A DNA stretch of 47,625 nt from Acidobacterium sp. (GCA_027315385.1 DAHUYD010000139.1:1-47625), one strand, 5' to 3'; shown: positions 24,278-32,882, counted from the first letter of the stretch. Notes: generated by a model not told the origin, from the letters alone. Made by a program: numbers and translations.

Positions 24278-26920
24278 TTGCCGGTAAAAGTCAAAGTCCC
24301 TCGCGTCGCGGTCAGCGCCACCCGGCGAAAAGTCCTGATCATCGCGGCAATGGTCTGCGTCAGCTGTCTCCTGGTCGGCGGCTTCATCCTTTCCGTCTAC
24401 TGGACGAAGTACGGCAATATCGTCAGCAGCCGCCTCCAGGAGCCGCTCTTCGTCCACACCGCCCAGATCTATGCGGCCCCGCCCGAAATCCGTCCCGGGC
24501 AGAAGGTGACCGCGCAATGGGTCGTGACTGAGTTGCTGCAGGCCGGCTACTCCGAGCAGGGCCAGACGCCCGTTTCCACCATGGGCACCTACGCGGCCGG
24601 CCCCGGAACCGTCACGGTCCGCCCCGGCCCGGAGTCCTACCACGCCCAGGATCCCGCGACCATCAGCTTCGCCGATGGCATCGTCACACAGATCGTCGGC
24701 GGCAATGGCGAACAACTCGCCGCCTATGAACTGGAGCCGCTGCTCGTCACCGGCCTCTCCGATCAGAGTCGGGCCAAACGCCGCCTGGTGACCTACGACG
24801 AACTGCCCCAATACATGGTTCCCGCCGTGACCGCCATCGAGGACCGGCGCTTCTTCGATGAAGGCGCCCTCGACTATCGCGGCATCCTCCGCTCGGCGGT
24901 CAACGACATCAGGCCCGGTCATCACTACCTCGAAGGCGCTTCCACTATCGACATGCTGCTGGCGAAGCTTTTTTTCCTTACGCCCGACCGCACCTGGCAC
25001 AGGAAGTTCCTTCAGGTCGTTATCGCTATGCAGCTCGAACATCGTCTCTCGAAGAAGCAGATCTTCCAGATGTTCGCGAACGAAGTGCCGATGGGAGAGG
25101 TCGGCAGCTACGCTATCGACGGCTTCGGAGAGGCAGCGCAGGCTTACTTCGGCAAGGACATCGGCCAGTTGAATATTCCACAGTGTGCGCTGCTGGCCGG
25201 CATGATCCAGAGTCCCAGCTGGCTCAATCCCTTCCGGCACCCGCAGCGCGCCATCAAGCGCCGCGAAATGGTCCTCGACGCCATGGTCGATACCGGGGCC
25301 ATCACCCAGGAACAGGCGCGGCAGGCCAATTCCGCGCCGCTGGATGTCGTTCCCGGCGCGTTCGATTCAGGCGAAGCCCCGTGGTTCACGGAATTGGTCC
25401 GCGACCAGCTTCGCCGGCGCCTCGACGATCCCAACTACAACGAGCAGGGACTGCGCATCTACACCTCGCTCGATCCCGACCTCCAGCAGGCCGCGCAGAA
25501 CGCGGTCGCTGAAGGCATGAAGCACGTCGACGAAGTGGCCCGTGCTCACTACGCCCACATCGTCAAACTGGATGCGCGCCGCGGCATCTTGCCGCCCCCC
25601 CTTGTTTATCCCCAGGTGGCTCTGGTGGCTCTCAATCCCCATACCGGACAGGTGCTGGCGCTGGTGGGCGGCAGAAATTATGCCTCCAGCCAGCTCGATC
25701 ATGCCACCGCCCATCGGCCCACCGGATCGATCTTCAAGCCGTTCGTCTACGCGGCCGCGTTCAACTCATCGCTCGCCGGCACGCCCCTCACAAATCCCAG
25801 CGGCGTCAGCGGAGTCTTTACCCCGCTCACTGTGCTGCACGATGAACCCACTACTTTCTCCTTCGACAACGGCCAGACCTACTCGCCGCACGATTTCGAC
25901 AACGAGTACTACGGAGATGTGCCGGCGGTGGAAGCCCTCTACCGCTCGCTCAACAATGCCACCATCCAGTTGGCCGAGATGGTCGGCTACGAGAACGTCG
26001 CTAACCTTGCCAAAGCGGCGGGCATTACCTCTGTCCAGCCCACGCCGGCCATGGCGATCGGCTCCTACGATGCGACGCCCATGCAGATGGCCGGTGCGTA
26101 CACCGTCTTCGCCAACGGCGGCGTGAAGCTCGATCCGTGGATGCTGGCCAGCGTCCGTTCCACGAACGGCGACGTCATTGCCGATTATGCGCCGAAGGCG
26201 ACGCCGGTCCTGGATCCCAGGGCGGCGTTCCTCACCGTGGGGCTCATGGAACAGGTGCTGAACAACCGCCACGGCACCGGCGCCAACGTGCGCGGCATGG
26301 GATTCGAGGCGCCCGCGGCAGGGAAGACCGGTACCTCCCACGATGCCTGGTTCGCCGGCTTTACCAGCAATCTCCTGTGCGTCGTCTGGGTGGGTAACGA
26401 CGACTACAGCGATCTCAGCAGGACGATGGGCGCTGAAGCTGAAGGTGATCGCGCCGCCGGTCCGATCTGGGGCGGTTTCATGAAAGCCGCTGTCCAGTTG
26501 CCGCAGTACTCCGATACCAAACCCTTCGTCCCGCCCCCAGGCGTCCTCCAGGTCCAGCTCGACAACAACACTAACCTGCTGGCCGACTCGGCTTGTCCCG
26601 ACGACTGGACGGCGACTTTCCTCGATGGCACACAGCCCACCGATACCTGCGACCATTCGATGGGAGATCAACGCAACATCTTTCAGAAGATCTTTGGATT
26701 CGGCCAGCGGCAGGTGAATCCGCCGCCCCCACCCTCGGTAGCGCAGCCGCAGAAACCCACGCCCAGGCAGGTTGTCCCCGCGCAGCCTGCGCAGGCGCAG
26801 AACCAAAACGGCCAGCAGGCTCCGGAAAAGAAGAAGAAGAAGCGTGGCTTCTGGTCGCGGCTGTTCGGCGGCCACAGGAACGATAAGCCGCGGAGCGACG
26901 ACCAGAACCCGCAGCCGTAG
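24278..26920 (+). CDS. Class A penicillin-binding protein with degenerate transglycosylase site
   Basis: Class A PBPs polymerise and cross-link peptidoglycan. This 880-residue protein has an N-terminal membrane anchor (about 19-41), a region like the PBP1b UB2H domain (about 60-165), a GT51 domain (about 180-350) and a transpeptidase domain (about 445-770) with SIFK (Ser484), SLN (557-559) and KTGT (683-686). A Pro/Gln-rich, Lys-rich disordered tail closes it. The GT51 domain keeps the first catalytic Glu188 (AIEDRRFF). However, Gln246 replaces the second Glu (RKxxE read as RKFLQ), and GGSTxTQQLxKN is GASTIDMLLAKL, losing the conserved Gln and Asn. The start is a TTG at 24278, since the upstream ATG at 24258 reads into a stop. 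Confidence 0.88.
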   Translation: MPVKVKVPRVAVSATRRKVLIIAAMVCVSCLLVGGFILSVYWTKYGNIVSSRLQEPLFVHTAQIYAAPPEIRPGQKVTAQWVVTELLQAGYSEQGQTPVSTMGTYAAGPGTVTVRPGPESYHAQDPATISFADGIVTQIVGGNGEQLAAYELEPLLVTGLSDQSRAKRRLVTYDELPQYMVPAVTAIEDRRFFDEGALDYRGILRSAVNDIRPGHHYLEGASTIDMLLAKLFFLTPDRTWHRKFLQVVIAMQLEHRLSKKQIFQMFANEVPMGEVGSYAIDGFGEAAQAYFGKDIGQLNIPQCALLAGMIQSPSWLNPFRHPQRAIKRREMVLDAMVDTGAITQEQARQANSAPLDVVPGAFDSGEAPWFTELVRDQLRRRLDDPNYNEQGLRIYTSLDPDLQQAAQNAVAEGMKHVDEVARAHYAHIVKLDARRGILPPPLVYPQVALVALNPHTGQVLALVGGRNYASSQLDHATAHRPTGSIFKPFVYAAAFNSSLAGTPLTNPSGVSGVFTPLTVLHDEPTTFSFDNGQTYSPHDFDNEYYGDVPAVEALYRSLNNATIQLAEMVGYENVANLAKAAGITSVQPTPAMAIGSYDATPMQMAGAYTVFANGGVKLDPWMLASVRSTNGDVIADYAPKATPVLDPRAAFLTVGLMEQVLNNRHGTGANVRGMGFEAPAAGKTGTSHDAWFAGFTSNLLCVVWVGNDDYSDLSRTMGAEAEGDRAAGPIWGGFMKAAVQLPQYSDTKPFVPPPGVLQVQLDNNTNLLADSACPDDWTATFLDGTQPTDTCDHSMGDQRNIFQKIFGFGQRQVNPPPPPSVAQPQKPTPRQVVPAQPAQAQNQNGQQAPEKKKKKRGFWSRLFGGHRNDKPRSDDQNPQP

Positions 26921-26948
26921 GTCCCGATCGTCAGGAGGCCCGCTCCCG

Positions 26949-27338
26949 ATGAAGAAGATCACCGTCACCACTCACCGCAAGCGCCAGATTGTGGACATCG
27001 CCGAACAGGTGCAGGGCATGCTCCCCGCGGAATCCGGCATCTGCTGCCTCAATGTTTTGCACACCACCGCCGCGCTCGCCACCGCGGACCTCGATCCGGG
27101 CACCGATCTCGACATGCTGGATGCCTTCGACGCGATGATACCCAGGCTCGACTACCGGCATCCGCACAATCCCGCCCACGTGCCCGATCACATCCTGTCT
27201 TCGCTCATCGGCACTGCGCTCACGCTGCCCGTGCTGGAGGGCGCACTCGTGCTCGGCACATGGCAGCGCGTCATCCTGGTTGAGCTGGACGGCCCGCGCC
27301 GCCGCGAGATCACGATGTACTTCCTTAAAAGCGCCTAA
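26949..27338 (+). CDS. yjbQ: YjbQ family protein (UPF0047)
   Basis: The 129-residue protein matches YjbQ/UPF0047: VLHTTAALATADLDPG near the middle, LDYRHPHNPAHVPDHILSSL, and the C-terminal GTWQRVILVELDGPRRREI. The conserved His in RHPHNPAH and VLHTT are family features. Some YjbQ proteins show thiamine-phosphate synthase activity, but the physiological role is unsettled. GGAGG lies upstream of ATG 26949. It follows the PBP gene by 28 bases on the same strand and overlaps the convergent CDGSH gene by 4 bases. Confidence 0.88.
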   Translation: MKKITVTTHRKRQIVDIAEQVQGMLPAESGICCLNVLHTTAALATADLDPGTDLDMLDAFDAMIPRLDYRHPHNPAHVPDHILSSLIGTALTLPVLEGALVLGTWQRVILVELDGPRRREITMYFLKSA

Positions 27339-27586
27339 ATTTTGGTGGAGAACCCAGGCGGGTTCGATCCCCCTTCTGCGCGCACCGCCGCCTCGGCTGC
27401 CTGAAACCCGATCTTTGAGTGCGTGCCGTCGCAGAATGGCTTGTTGACTGAGGCCCCGCAGCGGCAGAGGGATACGGCCGGCTTGCCGGCCAAATCCCAT
27501 TCGCGACCATCCGCATCGACCAGCTTGATCGGTCCTTCCACCCGGTAAGGCCCGTTGGGACGAACCGTAATCTTCACTTCAGACAT
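27335..27586 (-). CDS. CDGSH iron-sulfur domain protein
   Basis: The 83-residue protein has a zf-CDGSH motif, LCRCGASVNKPFCDGTH, with the C-X-C-X9-C-X3-H ligand set of a redox 2Fe-2S cluster. The N-terminal VKITVRPNGPYRVEGPIKL is also typical of stand-alone bacterial CDGSH proteins. It is likely a small cytoplasmic electron-transfer or sensor protein. The product is complete. Its stop overlaps that of yjbQ on the other strand. Confidence 0.9.
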   Translation of the reverse strand: MSEVKITVRPNGPYRVEGPIKLVDADGREWDLAGKPAVSLCRCGASVNKPFCDGTHSKIGFQAAEAAVRAEGGSNPPGFSTKI

Positions 27587-27623
27587 TGCACAAACTCCTG
27601 GGGACTGAGATTCGGTACGGCCT

Positions 27624-28940
27624 CTAGTCTACCAGGTGCGGCTCCGCCGACGCGATGCCGGGCGAAACCGCGGCAGCTTCCGGCGCAGTTTCGATCGTCT
27701 GGAGCGTCAGCGCGAGTGCCGTCAACGGCGGCAGCAGGTAATCGGAGAAGCTCAGCCCCGCCACCATGCCGGGCACGTGCCCGGTGAGTCCAGTGATCCC
27801 GCCCACCGTGATCAGCACATAATCGAGGCCCAGCTGTGCCAGCGCCAGCACCCGCAGCAGGGAAGCGAAAGTCTCTCGCGGGCGGCTGAAAGCCAGCAGA
27901 ACACACGCCGGCATCAGCAGTATGTAGTTGTAGAGGAGCGCGCCGCTGGTGGGCACAAAGCACACCGTGATCGCCAGCACCAGGCTCACTGCCCGCGCAA
28001 AGTGCAGGTTGCCTGCATCAAAACGGCGCGCCCGCCACAACGGCGCCAGCGCGGCAGCGGCAAGGGCGAGGGTGATCGCCAGCCCTGGCCAGTGCCCGAA
28101 GATATGCTCCAGCGGCATCGCGGTCTTCGTCACCCCTGTGTAATCGCGCAGCGAGGCGCGCCAGCGGGGGAACCATCCCGGAACCAGCACCTCCGCCACT
28201 ATCAGCTGCAAGGCCATCGCCGCCAGGAACGACAGAATCAGCGCCCGCTCACGGCGCACCAACGCCCACACGAACAATGCCAGCAGCAGAGGCAGCAGCA
28301 GTTGCGGCTTCATGGTGGCCAGCGCCAGCAGGATTCCCGCCGGAATCGGCTTCCTGCGAGCCAGCAGATACCAGGCGATGAACACGCAGGCCGCTACCGG
28401 TATAGTGAGCTGTAGCACGCGGAATCCCCACATCGTCGGCCAAGCCACCATCGCCAGCAGCAGAATCACGATCCGTACGCGGAGCGTCCTTTGCAGCTTC
28501 AGAGTCACGATGCACAGCCAGAAACCCAACGCCAGAAGAGGCGCCGTGACCGCCAGAAAAACCAGCCGCGCAACCGGCCACGAGAGTGGCGCAAGAGGCG
28601 CAAGCAGCGGAATCACCGTCGCGGGATAAAGAAAATTCTCCGGATTCTCGGAGTCTCCCGGCGCAAGCGGATGCCCGTAGAACGCAGTCTGAATCTGGCG
28701 CAGCACTGCGCGTGAGTACGGATCCTGCCCGTGAAGTGCGGCGCGCGTGCCGATCCATCGCGGCAGCAGTCCCGTCCGCGCTCCTGGAATCGACCGGTTC
28801 ACGATGTGGATGTACTCGAATGGCGCTGCGACCACAACCGCCAGCAGAATAGCCAGGACGGCCTGCCGTATCCTTCGCGGCGCAGCGTTGTCTGTACCGA
28901 TCGATCTCAAGCGGAAGTCTCGCCGCAAGTATAGAACCAC
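27624..28940 (-). CDS. GT87-like membrane protein, paralogue without the expected loop Asp
   Basis: The 438-residue protein, read from GTG 28940 with GGAG about 10 bases upstream, has roughly ten transmembrane helices. It has the layout of the DUF2029/GT87 polyprenol-phosphate mannosyltransferase family, including the ALHGQDPYS loop motif and MVAWPTMWGFRVLQLTIP. The frame is open further upstream but that part overlaps the previous gene. In the two neighbouring paralogues the first loop carries RDY or RDF, where GT87 enzymes have a catalytic Asp. Here the aligned positions read TGL, so activity is uncertain. It is the last of three consecutive genes on the minus strand. Confidence 0.7.
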   Translation of the reverse strand: MVLYLRRDFRLRSIGTDNAAPRRIRQAVLAILLAVVVAAPFEYIHIVNRSIPGARTGLLPRWIGTRAALHGQDPYSRAVLRQIQTAFYGHPLAPGDSENPENFLYPATVIPLLAPLAPLSWPVARLVFLAVTAPLLALGFWLCIVTLKLQRTLRVRIVILLLAMVAWPTMWGFRVLQLTIPVAACVFIAWYLLARRKPIPAGILLALATMKPQLLLPLLLALFVWALVRRERALILSFLAAMALQLIVAEVLVPGWFPRWRASLRDYTGVTKTAMPLEHIFGHWPGLAITLALAAAALAPLWRARRFDAGNLHFARAVSLVLAITVCFVPTSGALLYNYILLMPACVLLAFSRPRETFASLLRVLALAQLGLDYVLITVGGITGLTGHVPGMVAGLSFSDYLLPPLTALALTLQTIETAPEAAAVSPGIASAEPHLVD

Positions 28941-28981
28941 CGTCGCTGTGCTCCAGATAATACCGTCGGGCCAGCCGATGC

Positions 28982-30169
28982 TCAGGCCGGCGTTGCGGCG
29001 GTTGCCGGCGCAGCACCGCGCACCGAGACGCGGGCGCACACGTACCACACCAGCCAGGCCGGCGCGGTCCACAGATACCATCGGGACGTGACCCCAACGC
29101 TCAGGGCAAACGGCTGTATCAGCACCATCAGGTAGAGCAGGCCGAGCGCGCCGAGGATCTTCCGTGACCGCGTGTAGGCGGCGGCGGCCAGCAGCGCGGG
29201 TAGCGCCAGACACTGGTCCGCGAACCAGCAGTAAGGCGCGGCCGCCAGCGACACCAGAATGAGCAGGTTACCGTCCGTCATCCAGTCCCACGTGCGCCGA
29301 CGACTCCAGAACCACGCAAGCGCCCAGGCCGAGGCCGCCGCCATCGGCACAAAGGCCAGCCACTCCGTGCCGGGACTTACCAGCTCCCGCAGTGCAACGC
29401 TCAGGCATGGAACATACTGGTGCGAGATGCCTGAGGTCCGCGTCCATTCGAGATACTGGGCCCAGCCGTGAGGATCGAGGATTTCCACCACCAGGCAGCT
29501 GGCAGCCATCGCCGCGGCGCCCCCGGCAAGAATGCGCCACGCGCGGGCAATCGCAATCCAGACGAACAGAGCGAGCGCCCACGGCACGAACAGGTGAGGT
29601 TTCAGGGTGCAGAACCACAACGAAGCGCCGGCCCAAAACGGCCGGTTGCGGTGCAGTCGCAGGAACAGAACCAGCCCCAGCAGCGGCAGAACCGAAGTCT
29701 GTCCCATCACCACGCATTGCAGCGCCGGAGGAAAGGCATAACCAAGGCCCCGAACATAATTTCCAGGCCGGCCGAGCATCCTCCACAGCATCCAGGCGGA
29801 AATCCATGCCACAGCCAGCATCAGCAGCGACCATGGCAAAGCTGCGGCCCGCGCCGGCAGCAATCCCAGCGGCAACGCCAGGAACACGCCCCACGGCGGA
29901 TTCCGCATGTAGTACGACCCCCTGGCTGTAAAACCCGCCCCGTGCTCTACCTGGCCCACCATCGCCGGATCCCACGGGTTCAGGTGGTGCAGCAACTGCT
30001 TTCCGGCAGCCCAGTAGAAAATGTAGTCGCGAGAAACAGACAGAGAGCGGATGAAGGGAATCACGCAGAGGTAGAGTGCCGTGAACGCGAAGGCCAGCCC
30101 GCACGCAACGGCAATAATCAGCCCCGCATAATCCGCATCCTGCATCCTGGAGGCTGTGCGCTGCGCCAT
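28982..30169 (-). CDS. GT87-like (DUF2029) membrane glycosyltransferase
   Basis: The 395-residue protein has about ten transmembrane helices and the GT87-like loop SRDYIFYWAAGKQLLHHLNP with Asp48 as the candidate catalytic base. Conserved blocks shared with its upstream neighbour include RNPPWG, ALPWSLL, RPFWAGASLWFCTLKPHLF, LDPHGWAQYLEW and SLAAAPYCWFADQCLALPAL. GT87 enzymes move mannose or similar sugars from a polyprenyl phosphate onto lipids or glycans outside the membrane. The donor and acceptor are unknown. It is separated from the third paralogue by about 60 bases. Confidence 0.78.
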   Translation of the reverse strand: MAQRTASRMQDADYAGLIIAVACGLAFAFTALYLCVIPFIRSLSVSRDYIFYWAAGKQLLHHLNPWDPAMVGQVEHGAGFTARGSYYMRNPPWGVFLALPLGLLPARAAALPWSLLMLAVAWISAWMLWRMLGRPGNYVRGLGYAFPPALQCVVMGQTSVLPLLGLVLFLRLHRNRPFWAGASLWFCTLKPHLFVPWALALFVWIAIARAWRILAGGAAAMAASCLVVEILDPHGWAQYLEWTRTSGISHQYVPCLSVALRELVSPGTEWLAFVPMAAASAWALAWFWSRRRTWDWMTDGNLLILVSLAAAPYCWFADQCLALPALLAAAAYTRSRKILGALGLLYLMVLIQPFALSVGVTSRWYLWTAPAWLVWYVCARVSVRGAAPATAATPA

Positions 30170-30230
30170 TCAGCCGATTCTACCGGTGGGCCCGGCTCCG
30201 GGCGATTCCACTTTGCGGTGACGCATTCCC

Positions 30231-31421
30231 TCAGGCTGGAACCGGGCGTTCCTCTGCCACGCTGCGGCGCGCCGAGGCGCGCGCGAACAAATACCACACC
30301 AGCCACGCCGGCGCCGGCCACAGGTACCATGCCGAATACAGGCGCCCAATAACGAAGACCTGCAGCGCAAGCACCAGGCAGAACGCGCCGAACGTTCCTG
30401 CCAGGCGGCGGGAACGGCTGCCCGACGCCGCGAAGAGAAGAGCCGGAAGCGCCAGGCACTGATCGTTGATCCAGCAATACGGAGCAACCACCAGCGAAAC
30501 CAAAACAAGCAGCCCGCCCTGGTCCAGCCAACTCCAGCACCCGCGCCGCCGCCAGAAATACGCGACCGCCCACACGCACGCAACCGTCGCCGGCACAAAA
30601 TCCAGCCACGCCGCCGACGGCGCGATCCGCGTGCGCAAGGCGACCGCCAGGCAGGGAACCGCTTCCCTCGAGATGCCGGAGTGCTCTGCCCAATTGAGAT
30701 ACTGGGCCCACGCTGCCGGGTCTAAAACTGTGACGAGCAGGGAAGTCGCTGCCAGAGCGGATACCAGGCCGGCCACAATCCAGTAGCCGCGCCTGATCAC
30801 AATCCACAGCAGCAGCGCCGCACCGAATGGCAGCAGCAAATGGGGCTTGAGCGTGCAGAACCACAGCGCGGCTCCCGCCCAAAACGGGCGGCTCCGGTGG
30901 AAATGAAGGAACAAGGCCAACCCGAGCAGGGAAAACAGCGACGTTTGTCCCATGGCTGCGCAAATCAGTGCGGGTGGAAAGCAATAGCCCAGCCAGTCGA
31001 TCGGATTGCGCGGCCGCTCGAAGGTCTTCCAAAGCGTACCCAGCACCACAGCCAGCACGCCAAGCAACAGCAGCGACCACGGAAGCGCGGCAACACGGGC
31101 GCTGAAGAAACCCAGAGGCAGCGTGAGCGGCAGCGCCCAGGGCGGATTCCGCATGAAATACGCGCCGTGCCCCGTAAATCCCGCGGATCGCTCGAGCGCC
31201 CCCATGGCCCTCGCGCTCCACGGGTTCCCGCCATGCAGCAGCTGTCGGCCGGTCGCCCAGTAGAAGGCGAAATCACGGGCGCCCGCGAAACTATGCGCCA
31301 GCGGCAAAATGGCCAGAGCGATCGCCGTGGATGCGAGCGACAGGCCACAGGCAACCACGATCGCGATATCGGACAGGCCCGGTTTCTCGTTCGTGCCCGT
31401 GTCGCGTGCCGGCTCGCTCAT
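30231..31421 (-). CDS. GT87-like (DUF2029) membrane glycosyltransferase, tandem paralogue
   Basis: The 396-residue protein is a close paralogue of the gene at 28982-30169. It shares ARDFAFYWATGRQLLHGGNP (Asp50), FMRNPPWALPL, AALPWSLLLL, RPFWAGAALWFCTLKPHLLL, SLVVAPYCWINDQCLALPAL and APAWLVWYLFARASA. About ten transmembrane helices are visible. The similarity of the two genes points to tandem duplication, while the third paralogue is more diverged. It is the first gene of the run, preceded by the anti-sigma gene after 44 bases, so the glycosyltransferases might be read together with the sigma/anti-sigma genes. Confidence 0.78.
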   Translation of the reverse strand: MSEPARDTGTNEKPGLSDIAIVVACGLSLASTAIALAILPLAHSFAGARDFAFYWATGRQLLHGGNPWSARAMGALERSAGFTGHGAYFMRNPPWALPLTLPLGFFSARVAALPWSLLLLGVLAVVLGTLWKTFERPRNPIDWLGYCFPPALICAAMGQTSLFSLLGLALFLHFHRSRPFWAGAALWFCTLKPHLLLPFGAALLLWIVIRRGYWIVAGLVSALAATSLLVTVLDPAAWAQYLNWAEHSGISREAVPCLAVALRTRIAPSAAWLDFVPATVACVWAVAYFWRRRGCWSWLDQGGLLVLVSLVVAPYCWINDQCLALPALLFAASGSRSRRLAGTFGAFCLVLALQVFVIGRLYSAWYLWPAPAWLVWYLFARASARRSVAEERPVPA

Positions 31422-31465
31422 GCTGCGGATTGTAATGGGCTGGTCGGGGACGGTCAGCTAAAAAC

Positions 31466-31705
31466 TTATTTTCCGCACCCTTTGCACTTCGTCAGGATAG
31501 CCTCGTGCAACCGCTCGCGCAGATCTTCCGGCAGCTCGTAAATCTCGTGCCTGCGGTAGATCTCGATGGTCTTGCGCGTCGTGTTCAGCGTGATTTCGCA
31601 ATGCTCGCAGCAGCGCAGGTGCTGCTGTAGCTCGGCGCGGAGGGGACCCGCAATGGCCGGGTCCAGCATTTCGTCGAGCTGCTGTAGAAATTCCGTGCAG
31701 GTCAC
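31466..31705 (-). CDS. Zinc-binding anti-sigma factor (ZAS type)
   Basis: The 79-residue protein has the anti-sigma zinc-finger pattern: Cys3 near the start and HLRCCEHC (H-X3-C-X2-C), followed by a helical segment ending in LHEAILTKCKGCGK. No transmembrane helix is present, so it is a soluble cytoplasmic anti-sigma factor that could respond to redox or metal state through its zinc site. Its ATG overlaps the stop of the sigma gene by 4 bases, which implies translational coupling and a matched stoichiometry. Confidence 0.85.
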   Translation of the reverse strand: MTCTEFLQQLDEMLDPAIAGPLRAELQQHLRCCEHCEITLNTTRKTIEIYRRHEIYELPEDLRERLHEAILTKCKGCGK

Positions 31706-32343
31706 TTCACACCATCCTGGGCATTTCCGCGGGCCCCTTTCCTGAAGTACCGCGTCAGCCGTTCCCGGAGCTGCAATCGCGCGCGCAGCAGCCTCGATTT
31801 CACCGCCGGGATGCTGAGTCCCAGCGACTCCGCCGTCTCTTCCGTCGAAAGTCCCTCGACGTCCCGCAGCACAAATACAACCCGGAAGCCCGGCGGCAGC
31901 CCCTGAATCGTCTTCCGCAGAATCTCGCCCATCTCCGACTGCCCGTACAGCGCTTCCGGATCGGGACTCCAGTCGGCCAGATCGCGCGGCATGGAGCCTT
32001 CCTCCGTCTCCACATCCTCGTCGATCGAAACCATCCGCCCCGTGCGCCGCTTGCGCAGCCGCATCAGCGATTCATTCACCGCGATGCGCACCAGCCACGT
32101 GTAAAACTTCGAGTTCCCCTGGAACTGGTCCAGCTTCTCGTATGCCTTCAGGAACGCGTCCTGAACCACATCCTCGGCGTCTTCCCGGTTCTGAACGATA
32201 TGCTGCGAGATCCGAAAGACCTGGCGCTCGTACTGCCGCACCAGCTTCTCGAAAGCCGCCATATCGCCCCCCCGCGCACGCTCCACCAGCAGCACGTCGG
32301 GATGAACTTCAGCCGCTCCTTGTGATTGGATGGAAGAGGACAT
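31702..32343 (-). CDS. ECF sigma factor (sigma-70 family)
   Basis: The 213-residue protein has sigma region 2 (about 30-100: YERQVFRISQHIVQNREDAE, DVVQDAFLKAYEKLDQF, WLVRIAVNESLMRLRKRR) and region 4 (about 135-200: QGLPPGFRVVFVLRDVEGLS, TEETAESLGLSIPAVKSRLL). An acidic linker lies between them. This is the RpoE-like extracytoplasmic-function type. It overlaps its ZAS anti-sigma gene. Its ATG (32341-32343) overlaps the start codon of the divergent cupredoxin gene if both are right. A downstream GTG in DVLLVERARGG is an alternative start. Its promoter and regulon cannot be fixed from sequence. Confidence 0.9.
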   Translation of the reverse strand: MSSSIQSQGAAEVHPDVLLVERARGGDMAAFEKLVRQYERQVFRISQHIVQNREDAEDVVQDAFLKAYEKLDQFQGNSKFYTWLVRIAVNESLMRLRKRRTGRMVSIDEDVETEEGSMPRDLADWSPDPEALYGQSEMGEILRKTIQGLPPGFRVVFVLRDVEGLSTEETAESLGLSIPAVKSRLLRARLQLRERLTRYFRKGARGNAQDGVK

Positions 32344-32815
32344 GATTGGCTTCAGAATTTCAGGGTGTGCGTTCCCAGGGCCCGGTCTTCATACTAAATG
32401 GCAGGGGGGAATACGAGCAAAGCGCGGCGCCGCGGCGCTCCTTGCGCTCATCTCCGCCATCTTACTCGCGGGCTGCCGCCATACCCCCACCTACACCGGC
32501 CCCCCCAACCTCGTTATTCATATGGCAATGAAGAAATGGGCGATTGTCCCCAGCCGCGTGGTCGTGCCGCAGGGCGCGAAGGTAGAGCTCATCGTCATCA
32601 CCGGCGACGTCGAGCACGGCATCGCAGTGCCGGGCCTCGCCGTCAACGAGCCCGTCCAGCCGGGCTGGACTACCGTGGTCCGGTTCCTCGCCATCAAGCC
32701 CGGCGTTTATCCCATGCACTGCAGCATCGCCTGCGGCCGCGGCCACGACCAAATGACCGGCGAGATCGTCATTACCCCCGCTTCGGTCCCCCGCGTAACC
32801 CCCGTGCACAAGTAG
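32342..32815 (+). CDS. Lipoprotein with a CuA-type cupredoxin domain
   Basis: The product of about 157 residues has a lipobox (LLAGC, Cys45) after a hydrophobic stretch. A cupredoxin domain follows with His92 (VEHGIAVPG), Cys127, Cys131, His135 and Met138 in HCSIACGRGHDQM. This matches the CuA ligand spacing of cytochrome oxidase subunit II and nitrous-oxide reductase (C-X-E-X-C-X3-H-X2-M), except that Ile129 stands where Glu gives only a backbone contact. No oxidase subunit is nearby, so it may carry electrons or copper in the periplasm. The start is unsure: ATG 32342 lies after AGAGG, and ATG 32330 is also in frame. A long unexplained stretch precedes the lipoprotein signal. Confidence 0.78.
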   Translation: MIGFRISGCAFPGPGLHTKWQGGIRAKRGAAALLALISAILLAGCRHTPTYTGPPNLVIHMAMKKWAIVPSRVVVPQGAKVELIVITGDVEHGIAVPGLAVNEPVQPGWTTVVRFLAIKPGVYPMHCSIACGRGHDQMTGEIVITPASVPRVTPVHK

Positions 32816-32882
32816 GCACTTTTTATCGCGCAGACTGCCTTTGCATCCCCTGTTTCGTCTTACTCTGAATACAGAGGGTGGG

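Noticed and set aside
24258-24287. Nine-codon ORF overlapping the PBP start
   Set aside because: It overlaps the TTG start and could be translationally coupled, but nothing beyond its position supports it.
27357-27371. tRNA T-loop-like GGTTCGATCCC
   Set aside because: It lies in the CDGSH coding sequence and no acceptor or anticodon arm can be drawn around it.
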